Shown in pieces: positions 1-10,178 of a stretch of DNA of 64,000 nucleotides. How positions within the stretch are numbered: the first letter of the stretch is position 1; every line of letters starts with the position of its first letter. The stretch is from Nageia nagi (lineage: Eukaryota > Pinophyta), in the NCBI GenBank assembly GCA_050084985.1, contig JBITNC010000001.1, positions 58,714,001-58,778,000 of the forward strand. The letters are read 5' to 3'. Made by a program: the position numbers and the translations under genes. Below the pieces are notes generated by a model. It saw only the letters and a list, made by a program, of their open reading frames with translations, made no database searches and was not told where the DNA came from.

Positions 1-17
1 ATAGATTAGCAGGGAAC

Positions 18-437
18 TTGATATATTTTTATGAAATCCTTAGTTTTAGAGTTGTCAGGGATGTCCACTTTTTGAATAAGCCACAGTTTAACCACCATAG
101 GAATGCATATCACAACTTACCACCTAGTGGAAAATTGCTAAGGAGTAATGCCAAATCCAAATATGATCCTGCCAAATATGCTAGGGTAAGGTGTGATATA
201 AATAAGGTACTTCAAAGCAATACTAATAATATATATTTTAGAGAGATACATAAAGTGCTAACCAAATACGGGGAAAAGGACTATCATGAACTACCACAAG
301 AAGCAAAGGATCATATTGAAAAAGAAATAGAAATGTATAACCTACCAAAAAAAAGGAAGATGAGGAATAAAAATGTAATAAATGCATATATATCAAAATT
401 CATAGTGTTCATACTCTTAGTGCACTCATTATTGTAG
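18..437 (+). CDS. unrecognised 139-codon ORF
   Basis: I do not recognise this protein. It is a single open frame rich in Lys, Asn and Tyr, with a basic, apparently helical stretch near residues 85-115 and a hydrophobic C-terminal tail (about residues 125-139) that could simply be read-through into AT-rich DNA. The frame may extend upstream of the window, so the ATG used is only the first one available. It lies just before a set of intron-plus-exon-like repeats and a decayed NT-C2 gene, and it could be an exon of a lost gene or part of an old transposon. No family motif is visible, so no function is proposed. Confidence 0.25.
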   Translation: MIYFYEILSFRVVRDVHFLNKPQFNHHRNAYHNLPPSGKLLRSNAKSKYDPAKYARVRCDINKVLQSNTNNIYFREIHKVLTKYGEKDYHELPQEAKDHIEKEIEMYNLPKKRKMRNKNVINAYISKFIVFILLVHSLL

Positions 438-461
438 ACATAGAATCCTAGGTGAACATAA

Positions 462-1310
462 TTTTTGTTTCCTCTTTATTAATAATATTGCTTAAATGAT
501 TGTTTTTTATGTTTTATGTTGCATTTTTGATTGCTATCTTCCATTTTTCCAATGCAAGAACAAGAGGGAAAAAATCAACAAAATAATGAGGAGCAAACCT
601 TGGAACAAAACCAAGTTGATCAAAGTGATGAAAATATGAAAACTTCACATGAAGATATGCAAATTCCAGATGAAGATATGTAGGACTCGTACCAGTTTTC
701 TTTGAGTTAGTTTGTGCAATAATAGGTTGATGTTTTAACAAATTGGTTTTTTTATGTTATAATTGATAATTAGCAAATTGTGATCATAATGTTGTGTTAC
801 CTCTTTATCAATAATGTTGCTTAAATGATTTTTTTTTTTGCATTTTTTTATGTTTTTCTTCACTTTATCCAATGCAAGAACAAGAGAAACTAAATCAACA
901 AAACAACAATATGCAAATTCCAGACAAATATATGCAAGGTTATTACTAGTTTGCTTTGACTTAGCCTATGCAACAATAGATTGATGTTTTAATGAATTGG
1001 TTTTTTTATGTTATAATTGCTAATTAGAAACTATGACCATAATATTTTGTTTCCTCTTTATTAATAATGTTGCTTAAATGATTATTTTTTATTTTTTTGC
1101 ATTTTTTATGCTTGTCTTCCCTTTCTCCAATGCAGGAACAACTCCATAACAACCAACAACAACCAACAATAGTAGCAAACAACTCCATAACAACCAACAA
1201 CAACCATGTTTCAAGTAATGATTATATATATGTAATAAGGATTTAGAATGAACATTCCTCCATTAAAGGATCAACATGTTTTCACAAGAGACACAACATA
1301 AATGAGTTAC
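462..1310 (+). repeat. three tandem copies of an intron-plus-exon-like unit
   Basis: A unit of about 260-330 bp recurs at roughly 462, 793 and 1048. Each copy has a T-rich stretch beginning CCTCTTTATTAATAAT, the words TTGCTTAAATGATT and TTTTTTATG, and then a CCAATGCAAGAACAAGAG-type junction that resembles a 3' splice site followed by a Gln/Asn/Glu-rich coding-like segment. The copies are diverged and of unequal length. The third runs into a short duplication of AACAACTCCATAACAACC (about 1137-1225). The pattern suggests repeated duplication of one small exon with its upstream intron. Confidence 0.55.
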
Positions 1311-1394
1311 TTATAAATTTATGCCTCATTGAAATGTAGGAAAAAGAGGCATCAAATGAAGAGGTATCAGATGAAGAGACATCATATGAAGAAG

Positions 1395-2260
1395 AACACA
1401 AATAAGAAGATGATGATGTTGGGTCCTTCTAGCTAAAATATTGTGCTAGCAAAGATAGAATTCTAAAACTATATGTAGAGGTTATTCTAGGTTCATTCAA
1501 ATAGTGAAATAAAAAAAATGGTTCGATAAATCCTTGTAGTTGTATAGCAATAGTTATTGTTGATTGGCTACTTAAAAACCCATCCATTGTGCCATAAAAA
1601 ATGCACTTGATAACTTGGTATTAGCTGGAGTAAAAGAGTGGAAAAAATTCTTAGAGAATGAATACCTTAAAAAAAATTATTTTTTGATGGTTGTTTTGAT
1701 CTAAAAATAGTATTATATGCTTGGATACATCCCCTCATTATGAATTAAGAGAATTCCTGTACTGGTATGATTAAGATAAAGGTTGTCAAAGAAAAAATGA
1801 AGCATATTGACTTTATGCAATCACTTGACAATATATGGGAATCAATCAGGAATGGTGATAATGATGTTGTTTACATTATTTGGTGGAACCATCATTTTTT
1901 TTATTCTAAAGGTTTGAAATGATGCATTTTATGTTATTGATACCTTGGGGGATATATTGCATGAATGAGGGGGAAAATCATACATACTGAAATTTGACAA
2001 AGACACAAAAATTTATGAAATGGTACAACCAAAGAAAAGAAATACTAAGAAAGAGGATGTGCTTATTCTTGCAGGAAAGGATTGTTGCAAGGAGTTCATC
2101 ATAGGTTTTTTAGCAACAATCATTTAATAGAAGTGAATGAAGAGATTGCAAAGGGGGGTGAGATAGATGATGTAATGATAGGAAAGTTGAAAACCGAATT
2201 CACTAGGATATACACCATGCCTTCTCAAAATAGGTGGAGGAAAATTTTGCAATCAACTAG
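1395..2260 (+). pseudogene. NT-C2 (EEIG1/EHBP1-type) protein, C-terminal region, decayed
   Basis: Read across frameshifts and stops, this stretch gives a series of blocks that I recognise from plant proteins with an EEIG1/EHBP1 (NT-C2) N-terminal domain, specifically their conserved C-terminal half. Blocks in order are CIAIVIVDWL (family form CTALVAVIADWL), VKEWKKFLENE, FDLKIVLYAWIHPL, SLDNIWESI, VYIIWWNHHFF (family NDHFF), YILKFDKDTKIYEM and GKDCCKEFIIGFLA followed by IHLIEVNEEIAKG. Order and spacing fit the family. At least three frame breaks and several stops make it non-functional. The N-terminal C2 domain is not in the window. A gypsy element is inserted at 2266, close to the expected end of the protein. 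The family assignment is from memory of the motif order; no search was run. Confidence 0.6.
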
Positions 2261-2265
2261 CATAA
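2261..2265. repeat. left target-site duplication CATAA
   Basis: CATAA directly precedes the first base of the left LTR (TGATCC...). The same five bases follow the right LTR at 10174-10178, as expected for a single integration event of a Ty3/gypsy element. Confidence 0.9.
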
Positions 2266-2870
2266 TGATCCGAATTTATGTAGGAACACAATAGAATAAA
2301 CATATAACCATAAATATAGAGATGCAGCAGAAATAACACTTCATTTCATTAATGTCAAAGAATGAAATTTGCTTACAGATAGAATGGAAATAAAACTAGC
2401 TAGGGCATTGGTATCTATCTCTGAGAAGAGATGTTGCAGCTACAGGCCTCTGAACTGAGTTACAATGAGGCTCGAGGGCCTATTTATTATTGAGAAACAA
2501 TGGAGAACCCTAAACATCCCAAAAACCTAACCCTAGGAGATGAAGCGCCAAAACTATGGGCCCCGTTTGGGTAAATTGGTGTTTCAACTTCCTAGGGACA
2601 TAACTTTGGTATACTATCTCCGTTTGACGCACGTGATACATCATTAGAAAGTTCTATCCAAGGACTACAACTTTCAGGATAAATTTCATCTTATGAAATA
2701 AAATGATGCCCAAAAAACATCATTTAGGGCCTCAAAACGGCTCCAGAAGTTTAGGACCCAAAAACAAAATGCTAAAAATAGTAAGTTATGCCAAAACTGA
2801 CAAACTAAAAGAGACAATGGTGGGGGCCCAAGTGGAATAGGCGAGTGGCCACCAATATCCACCTGGATCA
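2266..2870 (-). repeat. gypsy LTR 1 (left, 3' end of element)
   Basis: On the plus strand it begins TGATCCGAATTTATG and ends CCACCTGGATCA, so it has TGATC...GATCA ends. It aligns along its full length with LTRs 2 and 3. It is preceded by the target duplication and followed by the polypurine tract of internal region 1. Confidence 0.93.
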
Positions 2871-2885
2871 TTCCTCCCCCCTTAG
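2871..2885 (-). other. polypurine tract, copy 1
   Basis: The plus strand reads TTCCTCCCCCCTTAG, so the minus strand is AAGGGGGGAGGAA directly upstream of the LTR start TGATCCAGG. This is the expected plus-strand primer site at the 3' LTR boundary. Confidence 0.85.
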
Positions 2886-4170
2886 AAAGTAATGGTCCCC
2901 ATTATGTTAAGTTCCTCCATGAGATGAGGAAATTTCTGCTAAACTTGGTCCCTGGTGAACCACTTTCCTTAGTGCAAGAGTTGGCCAGCTTTGACAACTC
3001 GATATAGTTGGATCCTCTATTGGCAAGTGTTCTTGATTTGTATGTCCATGATACAATCTATGGTGGCCTATTCCATGCAGTCTAGGTTTAAATCTATTGG
3101 TGTGAGTTATTTTGCAATGTCTGAAGTGTCCAGTAGAGGTGGGAAGTAAGGACAAAGGTGATCCACATTGAAGACTGGGTGTAGTCCAAGGAATGGTGGA
3201 ATCCCAAGGTCGAAAGCATTATTCCCTATAGCCTTGGTGATGGTGTATAGCCCATATCAAAGCGGGCAAAGCTTACGATGGGGTCTAGTGAGGTGCTCCT
3301 TCTGCAAATGTAGCCATACTTTATCTCCCACCTAGGAGTTGTGTGGCACCCAGTGTTGATCATGGTGTCTGCATGTACTTCCTCTATCCAATATATCATG
3401 AACTTGTTGGTGGATGTGTTGAATGCACTCGATGAAGCTATTTGCTTTGTCAACTTTAGACTAGACGTGAGCTGAATCAGCCTGAGCAGCTATAAATGGC
3501 ATGGCTATGTCAATGGGACATAGTGGCTAGAATCCCAAGCCCACTTGAAAGGGGCTATGGCCAATTGAGCTGTGGAGAGCCCTGTCATAACTATGTTGTA
3601 ATAAGGGAGGTTCTCATCCCATGTGGCATGGATGCTTTGAATTGTACATATGCAAAATGTGTACAATCATTCTATTGATGACCTTTATCTAGCCATCTAT
3701 TTAGGGATGGAAAGCTTGGACTTGGTGAGCTTTGTGTCCAACATTGGCCAAAGGTTGGACCAAAATGTGCTAAGGAACCTGCTATCTCGATTTGATATGA
3801 TAGACTGTGGGATCCCAAAGTGCACCCATACTCATTCAAAGAAGAGTTTAGTAGTGGCTTCTGTTATGATATTCTTCTTACAGGCTACCATAATGGCCAT
3901 CTTTGAGAATCTATCAACAACCATAAAAACACAGTCATTGCCATTCTTAGTAGAAGGCAGGCCCGACATGTAATCCATGGAGATGGATTCCCAAGGTCGA
4001 TTAGGGGTAGGTAGTGGAGTATATAGGCCTTGCTTCTTGATTTCATTATTTTCCATAATAGAGCATCGATAGATCAGTCCATTGGGTAGCAGCGCACCTG
4101 GGGTCAGATCAATCGGGTGCTTGACCTGATAATGCAGAGGAACCCTTGGGTGAGGTGAAGATTTCCTCAT
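2886..4170 (-). pseudogene. gypsy pol copy 1: RT start fused to integrase, integrase C-terminus
   Basis: From right to left on the minus strand, the frame at 4170-3832 begins with the N-terminal edge of Ty3/gypsy RT (VPLHYQVKHPIDLTP, then SIMENNEIKKQ) and passes directly into integrase (PWESISMDYMSGLPS, then FMVVDRFSKMAI). The RT catalytic region, including the YxDD box, and RNase H are missing. Further integrase core and the C-terminal integrase region (DKVWLHLQKEHLTRPH type, better preserved in copy 2) continue toward 3130 in broken frames. It encodes no complete enzyme. The same junction occurs in copy 2. Confidence 0.85.
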
Positions 4171-5885
4171 ACTCCTCCATAACCTTATCCATTTGTTGTG
4201 TCATGCAGAGGGGCCCTATCTGGAGGTCATGGCCATAGTCTTCTTCTTACCCTGGGGGTGAATCATTAGGAAAATGAATTTGTTGGTTTGGGAAATGAGC
4301 TTACTGCATTATTTTGCAGTAACCAAAGAGATAACCGTAGGAGGTGGTACCTCTGGTATCCTATATAACTTATTTCCCAAAGTAATAATAAAGCATGAGG
4401 TCAAGAATCATACATAGCATGATGCTTCCATAAGTATGGTTTTCCTAATAATACATTAGAAACATCAATAGGAGCAACATCACATAATACCTAATCCGTA
4501 AAGGGCTTGATGCTGTAGGGAAGGTGACACTATTAGCTGATGCAAAGATCTCATCCTTGGTGAAGCCACCCGATGGTGTATGGATGTGGGTGAGTTTGGT
4601 CAGTAAGCCCAACCACTTCATGGTGTCTACTAAAATGAGGTTCTTTTGGCTCCTATTATCGATAATGAACTATATAGGGGAGCCCTTTACCCACATCTGG
4701 GAGTGGTAGAGACGTTCCTCCTCCTCTGGATCTTCTAGTTCCCCTTTGGACCTTTGTAGTGGCAATAGTGGCATTGGGCTCTGATCAATAATCTATATCC
4801 CTTTTTCATTCCCTTTTTAGGTTTGATTCAGAGTCAGAGCATGCATCTAAATTTAGAAGCCCTCATCTCGGCCACTAGTAACTCTTGGCCCAACACTCAC
4901 TTGTGTTGTGAGTGGAGCTCTTATGGAACTCACACCACTTTCCTTTGTCCTTCTTTGGCTTTATGGTGTTGTTCTTTTCTTATGGCTTTGATGGGTTGTC
5001 TTTGGCTACCATGCCTTGGCTCTATCCTTTATTCTGTGGTTTGGAAGCACCTTTCCCTTGCTTTTTGATTCGTAGATCCAAAGTCTTTGCTTCTTCTATT
5101 TGAATTTTTGCTCAATCTTGGCAGCATGCTGGTATGCGTACCAAGCAAGGAGATGTCAAGGAACTCCATTTTACTCCTGAATGTATCTCTAAATGTTTCT
5201 CTGAATATTTGATACCCAACTTTATGCATAGGGTATGAAATAGATTCATCAGCTCATGCACATCTTGATCCCTTTGTTGTCATAGCATGGTCCATTGTAT
5301 GTATTTGTCCTCATAGCTCCCCATGGGATAGTACTATTCCTTGATAGCATCTAGAAAGAATTCCAAGTTGGTACAATTGAGAACAGAGAGGGTTCTATCT
5401 AGTCCTTGTTCTCATAGTAGGTTTCCCACCAGTCCTTAACATGGGGGGTAGCTTTGACGAGTGCAAAAATAATCTTCTCTCGGTTTGAAAAGTCATGCAC
5501 AGAGAAATATCCTTCTAATAGATTCAACCATCTATCTACAGCATCAGCATATATTTGACCCTCAAATATGGGAATGTCAAAATTTACTTGTACCTTAAAA
5601 GGAGTCGCAACTCCAGAGTGGCTACTGGATGTAGATGCCCACTAGTGGGTAGTCGTTGAAGGATCTGAGCAAAGTTATCCATCATCATGTTCCTTTGTTT
5701 TTTGAGGGCCTCCTTGAGCAATATTTTGATAGGATATCCTAATCCCTCATCTTTCTTTTCATCCCCAATGGGAATCCATTGAGGCTTGCAAGGCTGATCT
5801 TGCAAGGTTCCACCAGATCAAGCCCTAGCTCTTTATACCTCGACCTCGTTGGGGACATGCAAAGAAGGATCGAGAAAAAATAGCC
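4171..5885 (-). pseudogene. gypsy gag and protease copy 1
   Basis: Gag starts near 5805 (KKDEGLGYPIKILLKEAL, matching KKDEGERDPIKILLKEAL in copy 2) and continues in broken frames to about 4830. A retropepsin-like segment follows at about 4690-4330, including the region that in copy 2 reads DVLLGQPYLW. Many frameshifts and stops are present. Compared with copy 2 it is the more decayed gag, although the layout is the same. Confidence 0.75.
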
Positions 5886-5886
5886 C

Positions 5887-5898
5887 ACTCTGATACCA
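5887..5898 (-). other. primer-binding site, copy 1 (initiator Met tRNA type)
   Basis: The minus strand reads TGGTATCAGAGT, next to the end of LTR 2. It differs at one base from the common plant primer-binding sequence TGGTATCAGAGC, complementary to initiator methionine tRNA. Confidence 0.85.
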
Positions 5899-5899
5899 C

Positions 5900-6502
5900 T
5901 AATCTAGATTTATGTAGGAATGGAATAGAATAAACATATAACCATAAATATAGAGATGTAATAGAAATAACACTTCATTTCATTAATGTCAAAGAATGAA
6001 ATTTGCTTACAGATAGAATGGAAATAAAACTAGCTAGGGCACTGGTAGCTATCTCTGAGAAGAGATGTTGCGGCTAAGGCCTCTAAACTGAGTTACAATG
6101 AGGATTGAGGGCCTATTTATTATTGAGAAATAATGGAGAACCCTAAACATCCCAAAAACCTTACCCTAGGAGATGAAGCACCAAAACTATGGGTCCCGTT
6201 TGGGTAAATTGGTGTTTTAACTTCCCAGGGATGTAACTTTGGCATACTATCTCCATTTGATGCACATGATACATCATTAGAAAGCTCTATCCAAGGACTA
6301 CAACTTTCAAGACAAATTTTAGTTCATGAAATAAAATGAAGCTTAAAAAACATCATTTAGGGCCTCAAAATGGCTCCAAAAGTTTAGGACCCAAAAAAAA
6401 CTGCTAAAAATAGTAAGTTATGCTGAAATTGATAAACTGAAAGAGACAATGGTGGGGGCCTAAATGGAATAGGTGGGTGGCCACCAATATCCACCTGGAT
6501 CA
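5900..6502 (-). repeat. gypsy LTR 2 (middle)
   Basis: This LTR is shared between the two internal regions: it is the 5' LTR for copy 1 and the 3' LTR for copy 2. It starts TAATCTAGATTTATG on the plus strand (the terminal TGATC has changed) and ends CCACCTGGATCA, followed by the polypurine tract of copy 2 (6503-6517). Confidence 0.93.
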
Positions 6503-6737
6503 TTCCTCCCCCCTTAGAAAGTAATGGTCCCCATTGCATTAAGTTCCTCCATGAGATGAGGAAATTTTTGCTGAACTTGGTCCCTAGGAACCACTTTCCT
6601 TGGTGCAGGAGTTGGCTAGCTTTGACAACCTAATACAGTTGGATCCTTTGTTGGTGAGTGTTCTTAATTTGCATGTCCATGATACAATCTGTGGTGGCCT
6701 GTTCCATGCAGTTTGGGTTTAACTCTATTGGTGTGAG

Positions 6738-7028
6738 TTATTCTGCAATGTCTGAAGTGTCCAATAGAGGTGGGAAGTAAGGATGAAGGTGATCCACATT
6801 GAAGACTGGGTGCAGTCCAAGGAATGGTGGAATCCTAAGCTCAAAATCATTATTCCCTACAGCCTTGGTGATGGTGTACGACCTGTATTGGAGTGGGCAA
6901 AGCTTGTGGTGGGGTCTAGTGAGGTGCTCCTTCTGCAAATGTAGCCATACTTTATCTCCCACCTGGGAGTTATGTGGCACCTGGTGTTGATCATGGTGCT
7001 GCTTGTACTTTGCATTGGATGTATCCAA
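6738..7028 (-). pseudogene. gypsy integrase C-terminal region, copy 2
   Basis: A 96-codon open segment carries the C-terminal integrase signature of Ty3/gypsy elements: VGDKVWLHLQKEHL, then PLQYRSYTITKAVGNNDFEL and HPVFNVDHLHPYFPP. No chromodomain follows before the stop. It is the 3' end of pol, about 235 bp before LTR 2. Confidence 0.88.
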
Positions 7029-7180
7029 TATATCATGAACCTATTAGCAGATGTGTTGAATGCGCTCAATGAAGCTACTTGCTTTGTCAACTTCAAATTG
7101 GATGTGAGCTGAATCACCTGAGCAGCTACAAATGGCATGGCTATGTCAATGGGACATAGTGGCTAGAATCCCAAGCCCAC

Positions 7181-7381
7181 CTAAAAGGGGCTATGGCCAA
7201 TTGAACTGTGGAGAGCCCTATTATAACTATGTTGTACATAGGGGAGGTTCTTGTCCCATGTGCATGGATGCTTTGAATTGTACATGCATAGAATGTGTAC
7301 AATCATTTTGTTGATGACCTCTATCTGGCCATCTATTTGGGGATGGAAAGCTATGGACTTGGTGAGCTTTGTGTCCAACAT
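7181..7381 (-). pseudogene. gypsy integrase catalytic core fragment, copy 2
   Basis: The segment reads AFHPQIDGQIEVINKMI and LPYVQHSYNRALHSSIGHSPF, the second half of the integrase core (family form FHPQTDGQTE...). The catalytic Glu in this part is present within IEVINK. It is separated from the upstream RT/integrase fusion by a frame break. Confidence 0.88.
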
Positions 7382-7483
7382 TGGCCAGAGGTTGGACCAA
7401 AATGTGCTAAGGAACGTGCTATCTCAATCTGATATGATAGACTATGGGATCCTAAAGTGCACCCATACTCATTCAAGAAGAGT

Positions 7484-7828
7484 TTACAGTGCTTCTACTA
7501 TGATATTCTTCTTACAGGTCACCATAATGGCCATCTTCGAGAATCTATCAACGACCATAAAAACATAGTCATTGCCATTCTTAGTAGAAGGCAGGCCCAA
7601 CATGTAATCCATGGAGATGGATTCCCAAGGTTGACTAGGGGTAGGTAGTGGAGTATATAGGCCTTGCTTCTTGATTTCATTATTTTCCATAATAGAGCAC
7701 TGATAGATTAGTCCATTAGGTAGCAGTGCACTTGGGGTCAGATCAATCGGGTGCTTGACTTGATAGTGCAGAGGAACCCCTGTGGGTGAGGTGAAGATGT
7801 CCCTGTACTCCTCCATAACCTTATCCAT
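7484..7828 (-). pseudogene. gypsy RT N-terminal edge fused to integrase, copy 2
   Basis: The 114-codon frame starts EEYRDIFTSPTGVPLHYQVK, the entry to reverse transcriptase, runs to MENNEIKKQ, and continues without a gap into integrase (GLYTPLPTPSQPWESISMDY, then VFMVVDRFSKMAI). The whole RT palm and RNase H are absent. The junction residues are the same as in copy 1 at 3832-4170, so the deletion predates duplication of the internal region. Confidence 0.9.
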
Positions 7829-7939
7829 TTATTGCTATCATGTAGAGGGGCCCTATCTGGAGGTCGTGGCCATAGTCTTCTTCTTTCCCTGGGGTAGATC
7901 ATCAAGAAAATGAATTTCCTAGTTTGGGAAATGAGCTTA

Positions 7940-8330
7940 CTGCATTATTTTGTAGTAACCAAAGAGATAGTCGTAGGAGGTGGTACCTTTGGTATCCTGT
8001 ATAACTTATTTCCCAAAGTAATAATAATAGCACGAGGTCGAGACTCATACATAGCATGATGCTTCCACAAGTATGGTTGTCCTAATAATACATCAAAAAC
8101 ATCAATAGGAGCAACATCACATAATACCTCATCCGTGAAGGGCTTGATGCTGTAGGGAAGGTGGCCATGTTGGCTGATGCAGAGATCTCATCCTTGGTGA
8201 AGCCACCCGATGGTGTATGGATGTGGGTGAGCTATGGTTGGTAAGCCCAACCGCTTCACAATGTCTATTGAAATGAGGTTCTTTTGGCTCCCATTATCGA
8301 TAATGAATTGTACAGGGGATCCCTTTACCC
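7940..8330 (-). pseudogene. gypsy protease region, copy 2
   Basis: In corrected frame the minus strand gives GSQKNLISIDIVKRLGLPT, then HPYTIGWLHQGRDL, PFTDEVLCDVAPIDV, DVLLGQPYLW and ITLGNKLYRIP. These are the conserved blocks after the aspartic protease active site in plant Ty3/gypsy polyproteins. Frameshifts are present. It lies between gag and the truncated RT. Confidence 0.75.
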
Positions 8331-9444
8331 ACATCTAGAAGTGGTAGAGATGTTCCTCCTCCTCTGGATCTTTCGGTTCCTCCTTTTGGACCTTTGTAGT
8401 GGTAATAGTGGCATTGGGATCTGCATTAATAATCTATTTCCCTTTTTCATTCCCCTTTTTAGGTTTTGATTCGAAGTTAGAGCATGCATCTAACTCAGAA
8501 GCCCTCATCTCAGCCACTAGCGACTGCTTGGCCCAACACTCACTTATGTTGTGGGTGGAGCTCTTATGGAACTCACACCACTTTCCCATGTACTTCTTTG
8601 GCTTTGCGATGTTGTTCTTTTCTTGTGGCTTTGACAGGTTGTCTTTGGTCGCCATGCCTTGGCTCTATCCTTTGTTCTACTATTTGGAAGCACCTTTCCC
8701 TTGCTTTTGATTCATAGATCCAAAGTCTCGCTTCTTCTATTTGAATTTCTGCTCAATCTTGGCAGCATACCGATATGCCGTACCAAGTGAGGAGATGTTG
8801 AGGAACTCCATTTCCTCCTAAATGTATCTATGCAGATAGCTATGATACTTTAGCACCAAATGTTTCTTTGAATCTTTGATACCCAACTTTATGTGCAGGG
8901 TATGGAACATATTCATCAACTCATGCACATCTTGATCCCTTTGTTATCGCAATGTGGTCCATTATATGTATTTGTCCTCATACCTCCCCACAAGATAGTA
9001 CTATTCCTTGATGGCATCTTAGAAAGAATTCCAAGTTGGTACGACCAAGAATAGAGAGGGTTCTATCTGGTCCTTATTCTCACAGTAGGTTTCCCACCAG
9101 TCCTTAACATGAGGGGTAGCTTTAAGGAGTGCAAAAATAATCTTCTCTCGGTCTGAAAAGTCATGCACAGAGAAATATCCTTCTAATAGATTCAACCATC
9201 TATCTACAACATTGGCATCTATTTGACCCTCAAATATGGGAATGTCAAAATTTACTTGTACCTTAAAAGGAGTCGCAACTCCAAAGTGGCTACTAGATGC
9301 AGATGCACCACCGGTGGGTAGCTGTTGAAGGATCTGAGCAAAGTTATCCATCATCATGTTCCTTTGTTTTTCGAGGGCCTCCTTGAGCAATATTTTGATA
9401 GGATCTCTTTCTCCCTCATCTTTCTTTTCATCCCCCATGGGCAT
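8331..9444 (-). pseudogene. gypsy gag, copy 2
   Basis: Gag starts MPMGDEKKDEGERDPIKILL at 9444 and is open for 141 codons (to 9019), containing the retrotransposon gag core (FDIPIFEGQIDANVVDRWLN, then LEGYFSVHDFSDREKI and LLKATPHVKDWWE). After a break the frame continues with the YDKYI-type middle region and the nucleocapsid zinc motif CEFHKSSTHNISEC at about 8560. Gag would form the virus-like particle. It is the best preserved coding part of the element but is not intact. Confidence 0.9.
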
Positions 9445-9556
9445 CCATCGAGGGTTGCGAGGCTAATCTTGCAAAGGTTCCACCAGATCAAGCCCTAGTT
9501 CCTTATACCCTAACCTCGTCGGGGACATGCAAAGAAGGATTGAGAAAAAATAGCCC

Positions 9557-9568
9557 GCTCTGATACCA
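9557..9568 (-). other. primer-binding site, copy 2 (initiator Met tRNA type)
   Basis: The minus strand reads TGGTATCAGAGC exactly, one base inside the end of LTR 3. This is the standard plant primer-binding sequence for initiator methionine tRNA and fixes the element's orientation. Confidence 0.93.
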
Positions 9569-9569
9569 C

Positions 9570-10173
9570 TGATCTAGATTTATGTAGGAATGTAATAGAA
9601 TAAACATATAACCATAAATATAGAGATGCATCGGAAATAACACTTCATTTCATTAATGTCAAAGAATGAAATTTGCTTACAGATAGAATGAAAATAAAAC
9701 TAGCTAGGGCACTGGTAGCTATCTTTGAGAAGAGATGTTGCAGCTATAGGCCTCTGAACTGAGTTACAATGAGGCTTGAGGGCCTATTTATTATTGAGAA
9801 ATAATGGATAACCCTAAACGTCCCAAAAACCTAACCCTAGGAGATGAAGCGCCAAAACTATGGGCCCTGTTTGGGTAAATTGGTGTTTCAACTTCCTAGG
9901 GACGTAACTTTGGCATACTATCTCCTTTTGACACACATGATACATCATTAGAAAGCTCTATCTGAGGACTACAACTTTCAAGACAAATTTCATGTCATGA
10001 AATAAAATGGTGCCCAAAAAATGTCATTTAGGGCCTCAAAATGGCTCCAAAAGTTTAGGACCCAAAAAAAATTGCTAAAAATAGTAAGTTATGCTGAAAC
10101 TGACAAACTGAAAGAGACAATGGTGGGGGCCCAAGTGGAATAGGCGGGTGGCCACCAATATCCACCTGGATCA
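9570..10173 (-). repeat. gypsy LTR 3 (right, 5' end of element)
   Basis: It runs from TGATCTAGATTTATG to CCACCTGGATCA on the plus strand. It is the transcription-start LTR of the minus-strand element. It is followed directly by the target duplication CATAA instead of a polypurine tract, which shows that the element ends here. Confidence 0.93.
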
Positions 10174-10178
10174 CATAA
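10174..10178. repeat. right target-site duplication CATAA
   Basis: It matches the five bases at 2261-2265 exactly. Confidence 0.9.

Larger units (their letters stand above)
2266..10173 (-). mobile_element. Ty3/gypsy retrotransposon with three LTRs and two internal regions
   Basis: Three copies of a 603-605 bp LTR (2266-2870, 5900-6502, 9570-10173) alternate with two internal regions of about 3 kb. On the minus strand the order is LTR, primer-binding site, gag, protease, start of RT, integrase, polypurine tract, LTR, then the whole internal order again and a third LTR. Both internal regions carry the same deletion of most of reverse transcriptase and RNase H, so neither could encode its own replication. 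The outer flanks share a 5-bp target duplication (CATAA), so the tandem arrangement either integrated as a unit or arose by unequal recombination after one insertion. Stops and frameshifts are scattered through both copies. It lies in the 3' part of the decayed NT-C2 gene. Confidence 0.95.
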
